Source: Acidimicrobiales bacterium
Lineage (GTDB): Bacteria > Actinomycetota > Acidimicrobiia > Acidimicrobiales > MedAcidi-G1
NCBI GenBank assembly: GCA_014239855.1
Contig: JAAZXY010000004.1
Coordinates: forward strand, 40,830 to 104,829
Direction of reading: 5' to 3'
Length of the DNA stretch: 64,000 nt
Below the pieces are notes generated by a model that was given only the letters and a program-made list of their open reading frames with translations, had not been told where the DNA came from and did not search any database. How positions within the stretch are numbered: the first letter of the stretch is position 1; the number at the start of each line of letters is the position of its first letter. A program made the position numbers and the translations under genes. Of this stretch, positions 17,934 through 27,940 are shown one piece after another.

Positions 17934-19996
17934 CGGTGGCCTCCACCCGATCAGGAAGCAGGCCGAAGGGCTCGGGCTACGACGCCGACGCCATCCAGAC
18001 CCTGGAGGGACTGGACGCCGTACGGAAGCGACCCGGTATGTACATCGGCGGCACCGGCACGCCGGGGCTCATGCACCTGGTCTGGGAGTTGGTCGACAAC
18101 GCGGTCGACGAGGCCGCCGCCGGTTTCGCCCGCAAGATCGAGATCACCCTGCACCGCGACCACTCGGTGGAGGTGTCCGACGACGGTCGGGGCATCCCCA
18201 TTGACCGCCACGCCAAGCGGAAGGTCTCGGCCCTGGAAGTCGTTCTCACCGAGTTGCACGCCGGCGGAAAGTTCGGCGGCGGGGCCTACGGCGCCTCCGG
18301 CGGCCTCCACGGGGTGGGCGCATCGGTGGTCAACGCCCTGTCCACCAAGTTGGTGGCCCAGGTCGACCGCGACGGCCACACCCACGAGCTCTCGTTCGGC
18401 GAACGGGTGGCCGGCCACTTCACCGGCTCGACCTTCAAGGCCGACCACGACCTGGCCCGGGTGAAGCGGATCTCCAAGAACAAGACGGGCACCCGCATCC
18501 GCTTCTGGCCCGATCGGGAGATCTTCGACGAGGACGCCCGCATCGACGCCGAGGAGATCCGCGAGCGCATCGTGCAGTCCTGCTTCCTCGTACCGGGCGT
18601 GAAGGTTCGCCTGGTCGACAAGCGGGCCGGTGGTGCCGAGCCGTTCGAGTTCGTGTCCCGCGGCGGACTGGCCGACCTCGTCGACCACCTGTCGGTCGGC
18701 GACAACGCCTGTGAGGTCATCACCCTTTCGGGCATCTCGGAGTTCACCGAGCGGGTTCCGGTCGACGGGAAGATGAGCGACGTCGTTCGTGAATGCACCG
18801 TCGAGGTCGCCCTCCGCTGGGTCAAGGGCTACGACCCGAGGGTCCAGTCGTTCGTGAACACCATCCCGACCAGCCACGGCGGCACCCACACGGCGGGGTT
18901 CGACCGGGCGTTGACCCGGGCCGTCAACGACGTGCTGCTCAAGGACACCCGAAAACTGGCCAAGCTGGCCAAGGAGAACAAGCACCGGGCCACCAAGGAG
19001 GACGTCCAGGAGGGCCTGGTCGCCGCGCTCAAGGTGGTGTTCCCCGAGCCGCAGTTCCGAGGCCAGACCAAGCAGGAACTGGGCACACCGGCCGTCGAGA
19101 AGATCGTCTACGAGGTGGTCAAGGGCGGGCTGGCCGACTGGTTCGGCGGCGGGGGGCCCAAGACCCACATCAATGCGGTGCGAGACAAGCTGACCAACGC
19201 GGTGATCAACCGGGTGACCTCCAAGCAGATGTTGGAGACCCGTCGCAAGGCCGCAAGCATGGGCTCGACCGGCATGCCCGACAAGTTGGCCGACTGTCGC
19301 ACCCACGGCCCGGATTCGGAGCTCATCATCGTGGAGGGCGACTCGGCCGCCGGACCGGCCAAAGCCGGTCGGAACTCAGCGAACACGGCCATCCTCCCCC
19401 TGCGGGGCAAGGTGGTGAACGCCGGGAAGGCCACCCTCAAGCAGGTCCTGGACAACGCCGAGGCCCAGGCCCTCTTCACGGCCATCGGTGCGGGTTCAGG
19501 CAACGACTTCGACATCGACTCGGCGCGCTACGGCCGCATCGTCATCCTGTGCGACGCCGACGTGGACGGCAGCCACATCCGCTGCCTGCTGTTGACCCTC
19601 ATCCACGAGTACATGCGGCCCCTCCTGACCGAGGGTCGGGTCTTCGCCGCCCAGCCCCCGCTCTACTCCCTACGGGTCGGCGACACCGTCCACCGGGCGT
19701 TCACCGACGAGGAACGCGACGAGATCACGGCTTCGCTGGCCAAGGGTGGCCGCAAGGTGGAGAACCTCCGGTGGAACCGGTTCAAGGGACTGGGCGAGAT
19801 GAATGTCGAGGAGCTGGCGGAGTGTGCGCTCGATCCGGAGACCCGGGTGCTCAAGCGGCTCACCATGGAGGACGGCGAAGAGGCGGCCGCTGCGGCGAAC
19901 CTGTTCGAGATCCTCATGGGCGCCGATGTCACACAGCGTCGGGACTACCTCATTGCCAACAGTGCCCTGCTGGATCCTGCGGCACTCGACGTCTAG
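17927..19996 (+). CDS. Type IIA DNA topoisomerase subunit B (GyrB/ParE-like)
   Basis: GLDAVRKRPGMYIGGTG, VEVSDDGRGIPID, IIVEGDSAAGPAK, PLRGKVVNAGKA, CDADVDGSHIRCLLL. Confidence 0.94.
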   Translation: MVTVASTRSGSRPKGSGYDADAIQTLEGLDAVRKRPGMYIGGTGTPGLMHLVWELVDNAVDEAAAGFARKIEITLHRDHSVEVSDDGRGIPIDRHAKRKVSALEVVLTELHAGGKFGGGAYGASGGLHGVGASVVNALSTKLVAQVDRDGHTHELSFGERVAGHFTGSTFKADHDLARVKRISKNKTGTRIRFWPDREIFDEDARIDAEEIRERIVQSCFLVPGVKVRLVDKRAGGAEPFEFVSRGGLADLVDHLSVGDNACEVITLSGISEFTERVPVDGKMSDVVRECTVEVALRWVKGYDPRVQSFVNTIPTSHGGTHTAGFDRALTRAVNDVLLKDTRKLAKLAKENKHRATKEDVQEGLVAALKVVFPEPQFRGQTKQELGTPAVEKIVYEVVKGGLADWFGGGGPKTHINAVRDKLTNAVINRVTSKQMLETRRKAASMGSTGMPDKLADCRTHGPDSELIIVEGDSAAGPAKAGRNSANTAILPLRGKVVNAGKATLKQVLDNAEAQALFTAIGAGSGNDFDIDSARYGRIVILCDADVDGSHIRCLLLTLIHEYMRPLLTEGRVFAAQPPLYSLRVGDTVHRAFTDEERDEITASLAKGGRKVENLRWNRFKGLGEMNVEELAECALDPETRVLKRLTMEDGEEAAAAANLFEILMGADVTQRRDYLIANSALLDPAALDV

Positions 19997-20009
19997 GAAC
20001 CCCCGACCC

Positions 20010-20837
20010 ATGCCCTCCCCACCCCGCTTCTTCTCGGTCTCATCGGCCGGCACGTTCAACCAGTGCCCCCGACGGTGGCGGTTCCGCTACGTCGAGAAGC
20101 GGTCCGACCCGCCGGGCGAGGCCGCCCTGCTGGGCACCTTCGTCCATCGGGTACTGGAGCTGCTCTGTGCCGAACCGGCCGGTGGGCGAACCACCGACCG
20201 CGCCCGGGAACTGGCCGCCACCGCCTGGCCCGAAACCCGCGACGACGGCGACTTCATCGCCCTGGCCCTGGATGACGACGCGCAACGGCAGTTCCGGTGG
20301 CGGGGCTGGACGGCCATCGAGAAGCTCTGGGAGTTCGAGGACCCGGCCCAGGTCGAGGTGGAGGCCACCGAAGCCAAGGTGTCGGCCACCATCGGCGGCG
20401 TCCCCTTCTTCGGCATCATCGATCGCCTCGACAACGCGGCCGACGGGCTGGTGGTCACCGACTACAAGACCGGCAAGGCCCCCCGCCCGGGTGACGTCCC
20501 CGAGAAACTCGACCAGGTCCTGCTCTACGCGGCGGCCGTCGAGGACCAGCGGGGCGAACGCCCCAGCCGGGGGCGCCTCTACTTCCTGGGCAACAGCATC
20601 ATCGAGACCCCGGTGACCGAGGACGGCCTCGAGGCGGCGGTGGGTCGATTCGTCGAAACGTGGGACGACGTCGGCCAGGCATGCGGGTCCGACGAGTTCG
20701 AGGCGAAGGTCGGGCCCCTCTGTGGCTGGTGTGCCCACGTGGCCGACTGCGAAGAAGGCGCCGCCGAGGTCCGCATCCGTGTCTCACGGGGCCGCATGCG
20801 GGCCGACGCTCCGGCCCGGACGTTGCTCGCTCTCTGA
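20010..20837 (+). CDS. RecB-type PD-(D/E)XK nuclease family protein
   Basis: SAGTFNQCPRRWRFRYVEK; GVPFFGIIDRLDN…LVVTDYKTGKAP; C-terminal Cys cluster LCGWCAHVADCEEG. Confidence 0.88.
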   Translation: MPSPPRFFSVSSAGTFNQCPRRWRFRYVEKRSDPPGEAALLGTFVHRVLELLCAEPAGGRTTDRARELAATAWPETRDDGDFIALALDDDAQRQFRWRGWTAIEKLWEFEDPAQVEVEATEAKVSATIGGVPFFGIIDRLDNAADGLVVTDYKTGKAPRPGDVPEKLDQVLLYAAAVEDQRGERPSRGRLYFLGNSIIETPVTEDGLEAAVGRFVETWDDVGQACGSDEFEAKVGPLCGWCAHVADCEEGAAEVRIRVSRGRMRADAPARTLLAL

Positions 20838-20856
20838 GGTACGGCGCTCTGAGCGC

Positions 20857-21129
20857 TCAGCCGTCCCGTCGGCGACGACGCACGGCCACCAGAACCAGCA
20901 CCAGGGCGGCCACGGCCGCCAGGACGCCCATCCGGTGCAACAGGTCGGCACGCTCGTCGGTCATCTCGACCGGCGGGGTCTCGAACGGCAGCAGTCCCTC
21001 ATCGGCCGGCTCATCGACCGGTGCCGGGGTCTCCACCCCGTCAGGAATGACGTCCAGCAGCCCGTCCACCGGACTGTCGGCCGGCGGAGCGGGACGGGAC
21101 CGCCGGGCCTGCGGGTCGTAGCCCGCCAT
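20857..21129 (-). CDS. Small C-terminally anchored membrane protein
   Basis: MAGYDPQARRSR…DLLHRMGVLAAVAALVLVLVAVRRRRRDG; overlaps the parA start. Confidence 0.6.
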   Translation of the reverse strand: MAGYDPQARRSRPAPPADSPVDGLLDVIPDGVETPAPVDEPADEGLLPFETPPVEMTDERADLLHRMGVLAAVAALVLVLVAVRRRRRDG

Positions 21130-22019
21130 CAGGCCGAACGCTCCATGAACGGCGGCGTCTCCGGGGAATCGACGTCCCGGGGGCTGCTCGCTGCGATCCC
21201 CGCCAGGTCGTCCAACGGCGCCACCCGGGCCAGCAACTCGTCGAACTCGGCGGCCGCCTCGGCGGCTCCCGGACGACGCAGTGCGTGGATGGGCATCGAC
21301 TGTGCGGCGGCCTCGGACACCGCGGCTCGCAGGTGCACCGGCGGCAGGCACCGCTCCGGGTAGGCCTCCCGGAGCTGTTCGTTCCAGTAGCGACCGTCGC
21401 GGGTCCGCCCCAGCCGATTCACGGCGATGCCGGCGATCTCGGGGCGGCCATCGGGACGGCGCATCTGGATGCGTTCGATGGTCTGGAGCATGCGTCCCAC
21501 CCCGTCCACCGCCCACGCCCCGGGTTCGGTCACCACCAGCACCGTGTCAGCGGCGAACAGTGCATTGACCGTCAGGAGCCCCAGCGACGGCGGACAGTCG
21601 ATCAGCACCAGTCGGTCATCGGGGGCGGCGGCCGAACCATCGTCGGGGGCGGCCCGCAGGCCCGGGCGCATGGCCAGGGCCAACCGATCCTGGGCACCCA
21701 GCGGGTCGGTGGCCAACTGGGGCTCGCGGACGGAGAGCTCGGGCGAGGACGCGGCGAGGCTGGGAACCGGCCCCACCTCGGGCGGCCATCCGCCCGGTTC
21801 GACCACCCCGGCGAGACCACCGGGGCGCTCTTCGGTCAGCACGGCGTCGACGCCCCGACCGGGTTCGAAGACCCCCAGACCGGTGGTGGCGTTGCCCTGT
21901 GGATCCAGGTCGACGACCAGCGTGTCGATCCCCCGGGACGACGCGGCCGATGCCAGCCCGAGGACGACCGTGGTCTTGCCCACGCCACCCTTCTGGTTCA
22001 CCACGGCCACCGTGAACAT
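21129..22019 (-). CDS. ParA family ATPase
   Basis: MFTVAVVNQKGGVGKTTVVLGLA deviant Walker A; VDLDPQGNATTGLG; LIDCPPSLGLLTVNAL. Confidence 0.94.
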   Translation of the reverse strand: MFTVAVVNQKGGVGKTTVVLGLASAASSRGIDTLVVDLDPQGNATTGLGVFEPGRGVDAVLTEERPGGLAGVVEPGGWPPEVGPVPSLAASSPELSVREPQLATDPLGAQDRLALAMRPGLRAAPDDGSAAAPDDRLVLIDCPPSLGLLTVNALFAADTVLVVTEPGAWAVDGVGRMLQTIERIQMRRPDGRPEIAGIAVNRLGRTRDGRYWNEQLREAYPERCLPPVHLRAAVSEAAAQSMPIHALRRPGAAEAAAEFDELLARVAPLDDLAGIAASSPRDVDSPETPPFMERSA

Positions 22020-22098
22020 GTTCGCAACCTAATCCACCCGACCCTTCGGACCGGGGTGCCCCGTCAGTCGGCCGGCTGGTCGGCGGTACCTTCGGACC

Positions 22099-22977
22099 AT
22101 GCCCGAACTCCCGGAGGTCGAGACGGTCCGAGCCCAGCTCGAACCACTGGTGAGGGGCGCCGTGGTCACCGACGCCCGGGCCCACCACTCCGCCAAGTTC
22201 GCCTCGGCCCCCGAGGCCATCGGTTCGGCCATCACCGGGATCACCCGTCGCGGCAAGTACCTGCTGTTCGGACTGGTCGACGCCGGACCTGACCGTCCCG
22301 ACCCGGTTCCGCACCCGGGTCCGGACCCGACGCAGGGGCCTGCCGATCGTGAGCTCATCGTGCACCTCGGCATGACCGGCGCCCTCCACGTCGACAACGC
22401 CCCGCGCCGCTACCCCAATGAACGAGACCCCTACGAGCGGGCCTCGTGGGATCTGGCCGACGGCCGGACCCTGTGGTTCCGCGACATCCGTCGATTCGGC
22501 CGGATCGCCGTGGTCCGGGCCGGCGACCACCGGTCGTTGCCCACCCTGTATCACCTCGGTCCCGAGCCGTTCGACCCGTCGCTGGACGGGCCACGTTTCC
22601 ACCGGTCGCTGGCCGCCAGCCGCCGCCGGATCAAGACCCAGTTGCTGTCCCAACGTCCGATAGCCGGCGTGGGCAACATCTACGCCGACGAAGCCCTCTG
22701 GCGGGCCGGGATCCACCCCGCGGCACGGCGGGTGGGTCCCGACCGGGCCGACCTCCTCCTGGGCCATGTCCGTGACGTACTGGCCGAGGCGCTGGACCAT
22801 GGCGGAACCACGCTGCGCGACTACCGCACGCCCGACCACTCCACCGGTCGCAACCAGTTTCGCCTGGACTGCTACGGCCGCTCGGGCCAGCCCTGTCGGC
22901 GCTGCGCCACACCGTTGACCTCCCGGGAGTTGGACCAACGCACCGCCACGTGGTGCCCCACCTGTCAGGCCCACTGA
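22099..22977 (+). CDS. mutM: Formamidopyrimidine-DNA glycosylase
   Basis: MPELPEVETVRAQL; VGNIYADEALWRAGIHP; C-terminal zinc finger CRRCATPLTSRELDQRTATWCPTCQ. Confidence 0.97.
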   Translation: MPELPEVETVRAQLEPLVRGAVVTDARAHHSAKFASAPEAIGSAITGITRRGKYLLFGLVDAGPDRPDPVPHPGPDPTQGPADRELIVHLGMTGALHVDNAPRRYPNERDPYERASWDLADGRTLWFRDIRRFGRIAVVRAGDHRSLPTLYHLGPEPFDPSLDGPRFHRSLAASRRRIKTQLLSQRPIAGVGNIYADEALWRAGIHPAARRVGPDRADLLLGHVRDVLAEALDHGGTTLRDYRTPDHSTGRNQFRLDCYGRSGQPCRRCATPLTSRELDQRTATWCPTCQAH

Positions 22978-23063
22978 CCCGGCCCGCCCGGGACCGGGCA
23001 ACAACCCGGTAACGGGCCGAGGGTGCCCCGGCTGAATCCGCGCCGACCCCTACGATCTCCGCC

Positions 23064-24659
23064 GTGCCCCGCATCCGTCGCCGCCGGTCCGCTCCCGCGG
23101 CGATCGTGGTCGGCGCCATGGTGATCCTGGGCGCCACGGGCTCGCTGGTGGCCGTCGCCGGCCCCTTCGACACCGAGATCGCCGCGCTGCGTGACGACAT
23201 TGGCGACCAGCGCTCGATCATCGCCGGACGCCGGAGCCACATTGCCGAACTGGAGGGCCGTCTGACCAACCTCGATCAGGAGGTGGCCGACACCGAGGGG
23301 CTCATCGGCAACGACGACCGGGAACTCCGCCTGCTCCCCATCCGCATCGAGTTGACGGCCGACCGGTTCGTGGAGGTCCTGGCGTCCCGGGATGCACCGT
23401 CGTCGCTGCACCGCACCATGGCCGTGGACGCCTACGTCAGCAACGACGAGCGGATGAACGACGTCCTCACCCAGTCGGCCCAACTCACGTCGACCGCGTT
23501 GGAGGGGGTCCGCCACCGGATGCTCTACGACTCGGTGATCCGTGAGGCCCAGCGGCGCATCGACCTGGTGGACGCCGAGATGCGGTTGACCTCCCGGGAG
23601 GTGGCCGCGCTCCGTTCGCTGGTCGCCGAAGCCGAGGACCGACGGGACGGCGCCCAGGAGGCCCGGGACCAGCTGATCGGCTCGCAGCCGGCCATCCACG
23701 CCGAGATCGCCTCGACCCGCACGGTCATCGCCGAGGCCGAGGCCACCATTGTCCGGCTGGAGGCCGAGATCGTGGCCTTCGAACGCATGGCCGTGACCCG
23801 ACGGTGGACCGGCACCCAGGGGACCGACACCGGCCGTCCGGCATTGGCCGTCAAGATCGACAACGTCACCCGGGCCCATCCCCAGGCCGGCCTCAACCAG
23901 GCCGACGTGGTCTACGAGGAGATCGTGGAGGGCGGGGTGACCCGACTGGTGGCCGTGTTCCAGTCCACCTCGGCCAACGTGGTCGGCCCGGTCCGTTCGG
24001 CCCGGACGTCGGATCCGCCGCTGCTGCAGGGCTTCGACCGGCCGCTGTTCGCCTACTCGGGCGCCAACCGGGGCACCCGCGACCAGTTGCGGGCCTCGCC
24101 GCTGGTCGACGCGGGCTACGACGCCCACGAGCGGGACTACTGGCGCGACCGGAAGCTCCGGGCGCCCCACAACCTGTTCACCGACACCGACCGCCTCTGG
24201 GCCCACCACACCCACCGGACCGACGTCCCACCGGCACCCTTCGTGTACCGCTATCCCGGCCAGGACCTCCACCGGTCGGCCGAGGAGGCCTCGGGCGTGT
24301 CGGTCGACTTCGGCCTGACCGAGGTCGACTACGCCTGGAACGGCACCGGCTGGGCACGTACCCACGGCACCCGGGCCCACAACGACGCCGACGGCGTCCG
24401 GGTGGCGCCGGCCAACGTGGTCGTCCAGTTCATCCGCTACGGCCGCTCACTGGCCGACCTCCGGTCACCGGAGGCCATCACCGTCGGGACCGGCGAGGCC
24501 TGGATCTTCACCGACGGCCACGTGGTCCGGGGCCAGTGGAACCGGTCCGACGCTTCCCAGCCGGCCACCTTCACCGCTGACGGCGAGGTGATCCGCCTCA
24601 CTCCGGGGAAGACCTGGGTGGCGCTGGCCAAGAAGGACACCGCCGTCTGGCGGGACTGA
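23064..24659 (+). CDS. DUF3048 (YerB-like) domain protein with N-terminal TM and coiled coil
   Basis: RPALAVKIDNVTRAHPQAGLNQADVVYEEIVEGGVTRLVAVFQS…VGPVRSARTSD. Confidence 0.85.
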   Translation: MPRIRRRRSAPAAIVVGAMVILGATGSLVAVAGPFDTEIAALRDDIGDQRSIIAGRRSHIAELEGRLTNLDQEVADTEGLIGNDDRELRLLPIRIELTADRFVEVLASRDAPSSLHRTMAVDAYVSNDERMNDVLTQSAQLTSTALEGVRHRMLYDSVIREAQRRIDLVDAEMRLTSREVAALRSLVAEAEDRRDGAQEARDQLIGSQPAIHAEIASTRTVIAEAEATIVRLEAEIVAFERMAVTRRWTGTQGTDTGRPALAVKIDNVTRAHPQAGLNQADVVYEEIVEGGVTRLVAVFQSTSANVVGPVRSARTSDPPLLQGFDRPLFAYSGANRGTRDQLRASPLVDAGYDAHERDYWRDRKLRAPHNLFTDTDRLWAHHTHRTDVPPAPFVYRYPGQDLHRSAEEASGVSVDFGLTEVDYAWNGTGWARTHGTRAHNDADGVRVAPANVVVQFIRYGRSLADLRSPEAITVGTGEAWIFTDGHVVRGQWNRSDASQPATFTADGEVIRLTPGKTWVALAKKDTAVWRD

Positions 24660-24674
24660 CCCGCTCCCAGCGTC

Positions 24675-25625
24675 TCAGGTACCGGCGACCGACGGCTCCA
24701 CGGCGAAGACGTCGGCGGGCACCGTGCCGTCAGCGGTGACGGTCAGCCGCTCAATTCCGTCGTCGGTCACCAGGAGCGTGTGCTCGAACTGCGCCGTTCG
24801 CCGTCCGTCCAGCGTGACGGCCGTCCAGTCGTCATTCCACATGCCGCACGCCGGATCACCCAGGGTGAGCATCGGCTCGATGGTGAACGTCATCCCCGGC
24901 ACGAGAATCGTCGAGGCCCGGGCGTCGTGGTAGTGCGGAATCTGCAGCCCGCTGTGGAACTCGGTGCCGATGCCGTGACCGATGAACTCGCGGACCACCC
25001 CGAGGCCGTGGCGACGGGCGTGCCGCTCGATGGCCCGACCAATGGCGTGCACCGGCTGTCCCGGCCCGGCCGCGGCGATCCCCTCGTCCATGGCCACCCG
25101 GGTCTCGGCCACCAGCCGACGGTCCATGTCGGACACCTCGCCGACGGCCAGCGTGATGGAGGTGTCGCCGTGGACCCCGTCCAGGAAGATCGTGACGTCC
25201 ACGTTGATGATGTCGCCGTCGGCCAACGGTCGGCTGTCCGGGATGCCGTGGCAGATCACCTCATTGACCGAGGTGCACACCGACTTGGGGTAGCCCCGGT
25301 AGTTCAGCGGGCTGGGGTAGCCGCCGCGGTCGATGCTGGCCTGGTGGACGATCTCGTCGAGTCGGTCGGTGGTGACCCCGGGAACGACATGGGGGCCGAC
25401 CTCCAGGAGGATCTCGGCCGCCGCCTGACCGGCCCGTCGCATGCGTTCCACCTCGTCGGGCGTCCGGACATTCGATGAACCCGACGGACCCGGATCACCG
25501 GTCTCGGCGTAGGGAGGGCGACCAATGGTGGGCGGCACGGTCCGCATCGGACTCTGCAGCGCCGGTCGGATGGGCGGCTCGGACCGAGGAGCGAGGGGTG
25601 CCTGACGACGCTTGCGTTTGACCAC
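24675..25625 (-). CDS. map: Type I methionine aminopeptidase
   Basis: NVRTPDEVERMRRAGQAAAEIL; SVNEVICHGIPD; INVDVTIFLDGVHGDTS; GHGIGTEFH; MTFTIEPML. Confidence 0.96.
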   Translation of the reverse strand: MVKRKRRQAPLAPRSEPPIRPALQSPMRTVPPTIGRPPYAETGDPGPSGSSNVRTPDEVERMRRAGQAAAEILLEVGPHVVPGVTTDRLDEIVHQASIDRGGYPSPLNYRGYPKSVCTSVNEVICHGIPDSRPLADGDIINVDVTIFLDGVHGDTSITLAVGEVSDMDRRLVAETRVAMDEGIAAAGPGQPVHAIGRAIERHARRHGLGVVREFIGHGIGTEFHSGLQIPHYHDARASTILVPGMTFTIEPMLTLGDPACGMWNDDWTAVTLDGRRTAQFEHTLLVTDDGIERLTVTADGTVPADVFAVEPSVAGT

Positions 25626-25679
25626 GGGCCGAATGCTACCGGTGGCGATCGAGCGGCTCGCCGTGCCCCTCCCGACGGC

Positions 25680-26135
25680 TCAGCGGAGGAAGCGGCTGAC
25701 GCTGTCGACCACGCAGGCCGGTCGGTCCGATCCCTCGATCTCGACGGTGATGCGGATCACCGCCTGCACCCCACCGGACACCTCGTCGACCTGGACCAGT
25801 TCCGCCCCTCCACGGACCCGTGACCCCACCACCACCGGCGACGGGAAGCGAACCCGGTCGACGCCGTAGTTGACGCCCATGGAGATTCCGTCGACCCGCA
25901 CGATGTCGGGCAGGAACTGGTTGGTCATGGCCAGCGTCAGGTACCCGTGGGCAATGGTGGCGCCGAACGGCCCGGCCGCCGCCCGTTCGGGATCGACATG
26001 GATCCACTGGTGGTCACCGGTCGACTCGGCGAACTGGTCGATGCGGGTCTGGTCGATCTCCACCCAGGCGCTGTGCCCCAGATGGGTGCCCACGGCCGGG
26101 GCGAGGTCGTCGGGGCTGGCGAAGACGGTCGTCAT
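25680..26135 (-). CDS. MaoC family dehydratase
   Basis: FAESTGDHQWIHVDPERAAAGPFGATIAHGYLTLAM hotdog/MaoC motif. Confidence 0.93.
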   Translation of the reverse strand: MTTVFASPDDLAPAVGTHLGHSAWVEIDQTRIDQFAESTGDHQWIHVDPERAAAGPFGATIAHGYLTLAMTNQFLPDIVRVDGISMGVNYGVDRVRFPSPVVVGSRVRGGAELVQVDEVSGGVQAVIRITVEIEGSDRPACVVDSVSRFLR

Positions 26136-26234
26136 GGGGGCTGACACTACGCTCGGTTGTCCCGACGGCCCGATCCGGGCCCGGCCCGTGCCCAACCAGG
26201 GCACGACGCACACTGAGCAGGAGAGGGATCGCAG

Positions 26235-27170
26235 ATGTCGGCATCAGGAGGCACCCGGGCGGTGGTCGCCGCGTTGGTGGCCAACGCCGGTATCGCGGTG
26301 GCCAAGTTCGTCGGCTTCGCCCTCACCCGGTCGTCGGCCATGTTGGCCGAGGCCATCCATTCGGTGGCCGACATGTCCAACCAGGCCCTGCTGCTGCTGG
26401 GCGGTCGCCGGTCCCGCCGGGCCCCAACCGAGACCCATCCGTTCGGTCACGGACGCGAGCGCTACTTCTGGTCGTTCGTGGTCGCCCTGGTGCTGTTCGC
26501 CGTCGGTGCCGCCTTCGCAATCCACGAGGGGATCGACAAGGTCCGCCATCCCCACGAGATGTCCTCCCCCGCTGTGGCAGTGGGCATCCTGCTGGCCGGC
26601 ATCGTGCTCGAGTCGTGGTCTCTGCGAACCGCGGTGGTCGAGTCCCGACCCCACCTCGGCGGCCGGAGTTGGTGGAACTTCGTGATCCGGTCCCGCAACC
26701 CCGAGCTGCCCGTGGTGCTGCTCGAGGACATCGGCGCCCTCCTCGGGCTGGTCATCGCCCTGGCGGCCATCGGCCTCTCGTCGATCACCGGTGAGCCCCG
26801 CTGGGACGGCGTGGGCACCATTGCCATCGGCCTCCTACTGGGCGCCATCGCCGTGGTACTGGCCCGCGAGATGCAGAGCCTGCTCATCGGCGAATCGGCC
26901 GACGCCGACGACCGGGAGGCCATTGTCGCTGCCATCGGCGCCGCTCCGGGCGTGGTGACCCTCGTCCATCTCCGCACCCAGCACCTGGGGCCCGACGAGA
27001 TCCTGGTCGGCGCCCGGGTGACCTTCGATCCGACCCTGGACAGTGCGGGGGTGGCGGCCGCCGTCGACGACGTGGAGCGCCTGGTACGCGACGCCGTTCC
27101 CACCGCCCATCCCATCTACGTGGAAGCCGCGCTCCCCCTGGAGCCACCCGCCGCCGAAAGCCCGTCGTGA
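26235..27170 (+). CDS. Cation diffusion facilitator family transporter
   Basis: SSAMLAEAIHSVADMSNQALLLLG…HPFGHGRERYFWSFVVAL. Confidence 0.93.
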   Translation: MSASGGTRAVVAALVANAGIAVAKFVGFALTRSSAMLAEAIHSVADMSNQALLLLGGRRSRRAPTETHPFGHGRERYFWSFVVALVLFAVGAAFAIHEGIDKVRHPHEMSSPAVAVGILLAGIVLESWSLRTAVVESRPHLGGRSWWNFVIRSRNPELPVVLLEDIGALLGLVIALAAIGLSSITGEPRWDGVGTIAIGLLLGAIAVVLAREMQSLLIGESADADDREAIVAAIGAAPGVVTLVHLRTQHLGPDEILVGARVTFDPTLDSAGVAAAVDDVERLVRDAVPTAHPIYVEAALPLEPPAAESPS

Positions 27171-27940
27171 CCTCGACGGGAAGGGTCCGCCTGGAAATGG
27201 ACCGGGCGGCGGGCGCCACGGTGGCCACCCTGGTGCTGGACGACCCGACCCGGCGCAACGCCATGGGCCGGGCCATGTACGCCACCATCCCCGACCTGGT
27301 GGCCGAGGTGGACGGCAATCCGGATGTCCGCGTCCTGGTTCTGCGCGGCGAAGGCCCGACGGCGTTCTGCGCCGGCTCGGACATCTCCGAGTTCCGGGCC
27401 CACCGACTGGGCGACGCCCACCCCGGGTACGAAGAGGTGGAGCGCCGGGCCACCGATGCGCTGGCTTCCTGCCGCGTCCCCGTCGTGGCGTGCATCCGGG
27501 GAGCGTGTATGGGTGGCGGGATCGGCCTGGCCCTGGCGGCCGACCTTCGCTACGCCGCCGCCGACGCCGTGTTCTCGGTGCCTCCGGGCCGTCTGGGCAT
27601 CGGCTACCCGTTGGACGCCGCAGAACGCCTGGTGGCCGTGGTGGGCCGGTCGTCAGCCACCGAGCTCCTGCTCACCGCCCGCCGTCTGGGCGCCGACGAG
27701 GCCCTGCGGATCGGCCTCGTCCACGAGGTGGTGCCCGCCGACCGGCTCGACGAGGTGGTCGCCGAACGCTGCACCACCATTGCCTCGCTCGCCCCGATGA
27801 CCCTCCGGGCCGCCCGGGCGGCCCTGGCCGGCCGGCCCGATGCCGCGGCCCTGACCGACGCCTGCTTCCACAGCGCCGACCTCGTCGAGGGGATCACCGC
27901 CTTCGAGGAGTCCCGTCGCCCCGAGTTCGACAACCGGTGA
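27167..27940 (+). CDS. Enoyl-CoA hydratase/isomerase family protein
   Basis: LRGEGPTAFCAGSDISEF; IRGACMGGGIGLALAADLRYA. Confidence 0.91.
   Translation: MTSTGRVRLEMDRAAGATVATLVLDDPTRRNAMGRAMYATIPDLVAEVDGNPDVRVLVLRGEGPTAFCAGSDISEFRAHRLGDAHPGYEEVERRATDALASCRVPVVACIRGACMGGGIGLALAADLRYAAADAVFSVPPGRLGIGYPLDAAERLVAVVGRSSATELLLTARRLGADEALRIGLVHEVVPADRLDEVVAERCTTIASLAPMTLRAARAALAGRPDAAALTDACFHSADLVEGITAFEESRRPEFDNR

Noticed and set aside
22978-23040. CCCGGG/CCGGG-rich inverted repeats after mutM
   Set aside because: Arms are short and GC-simple with no T-tract; not distinguishable from background at this GC content.
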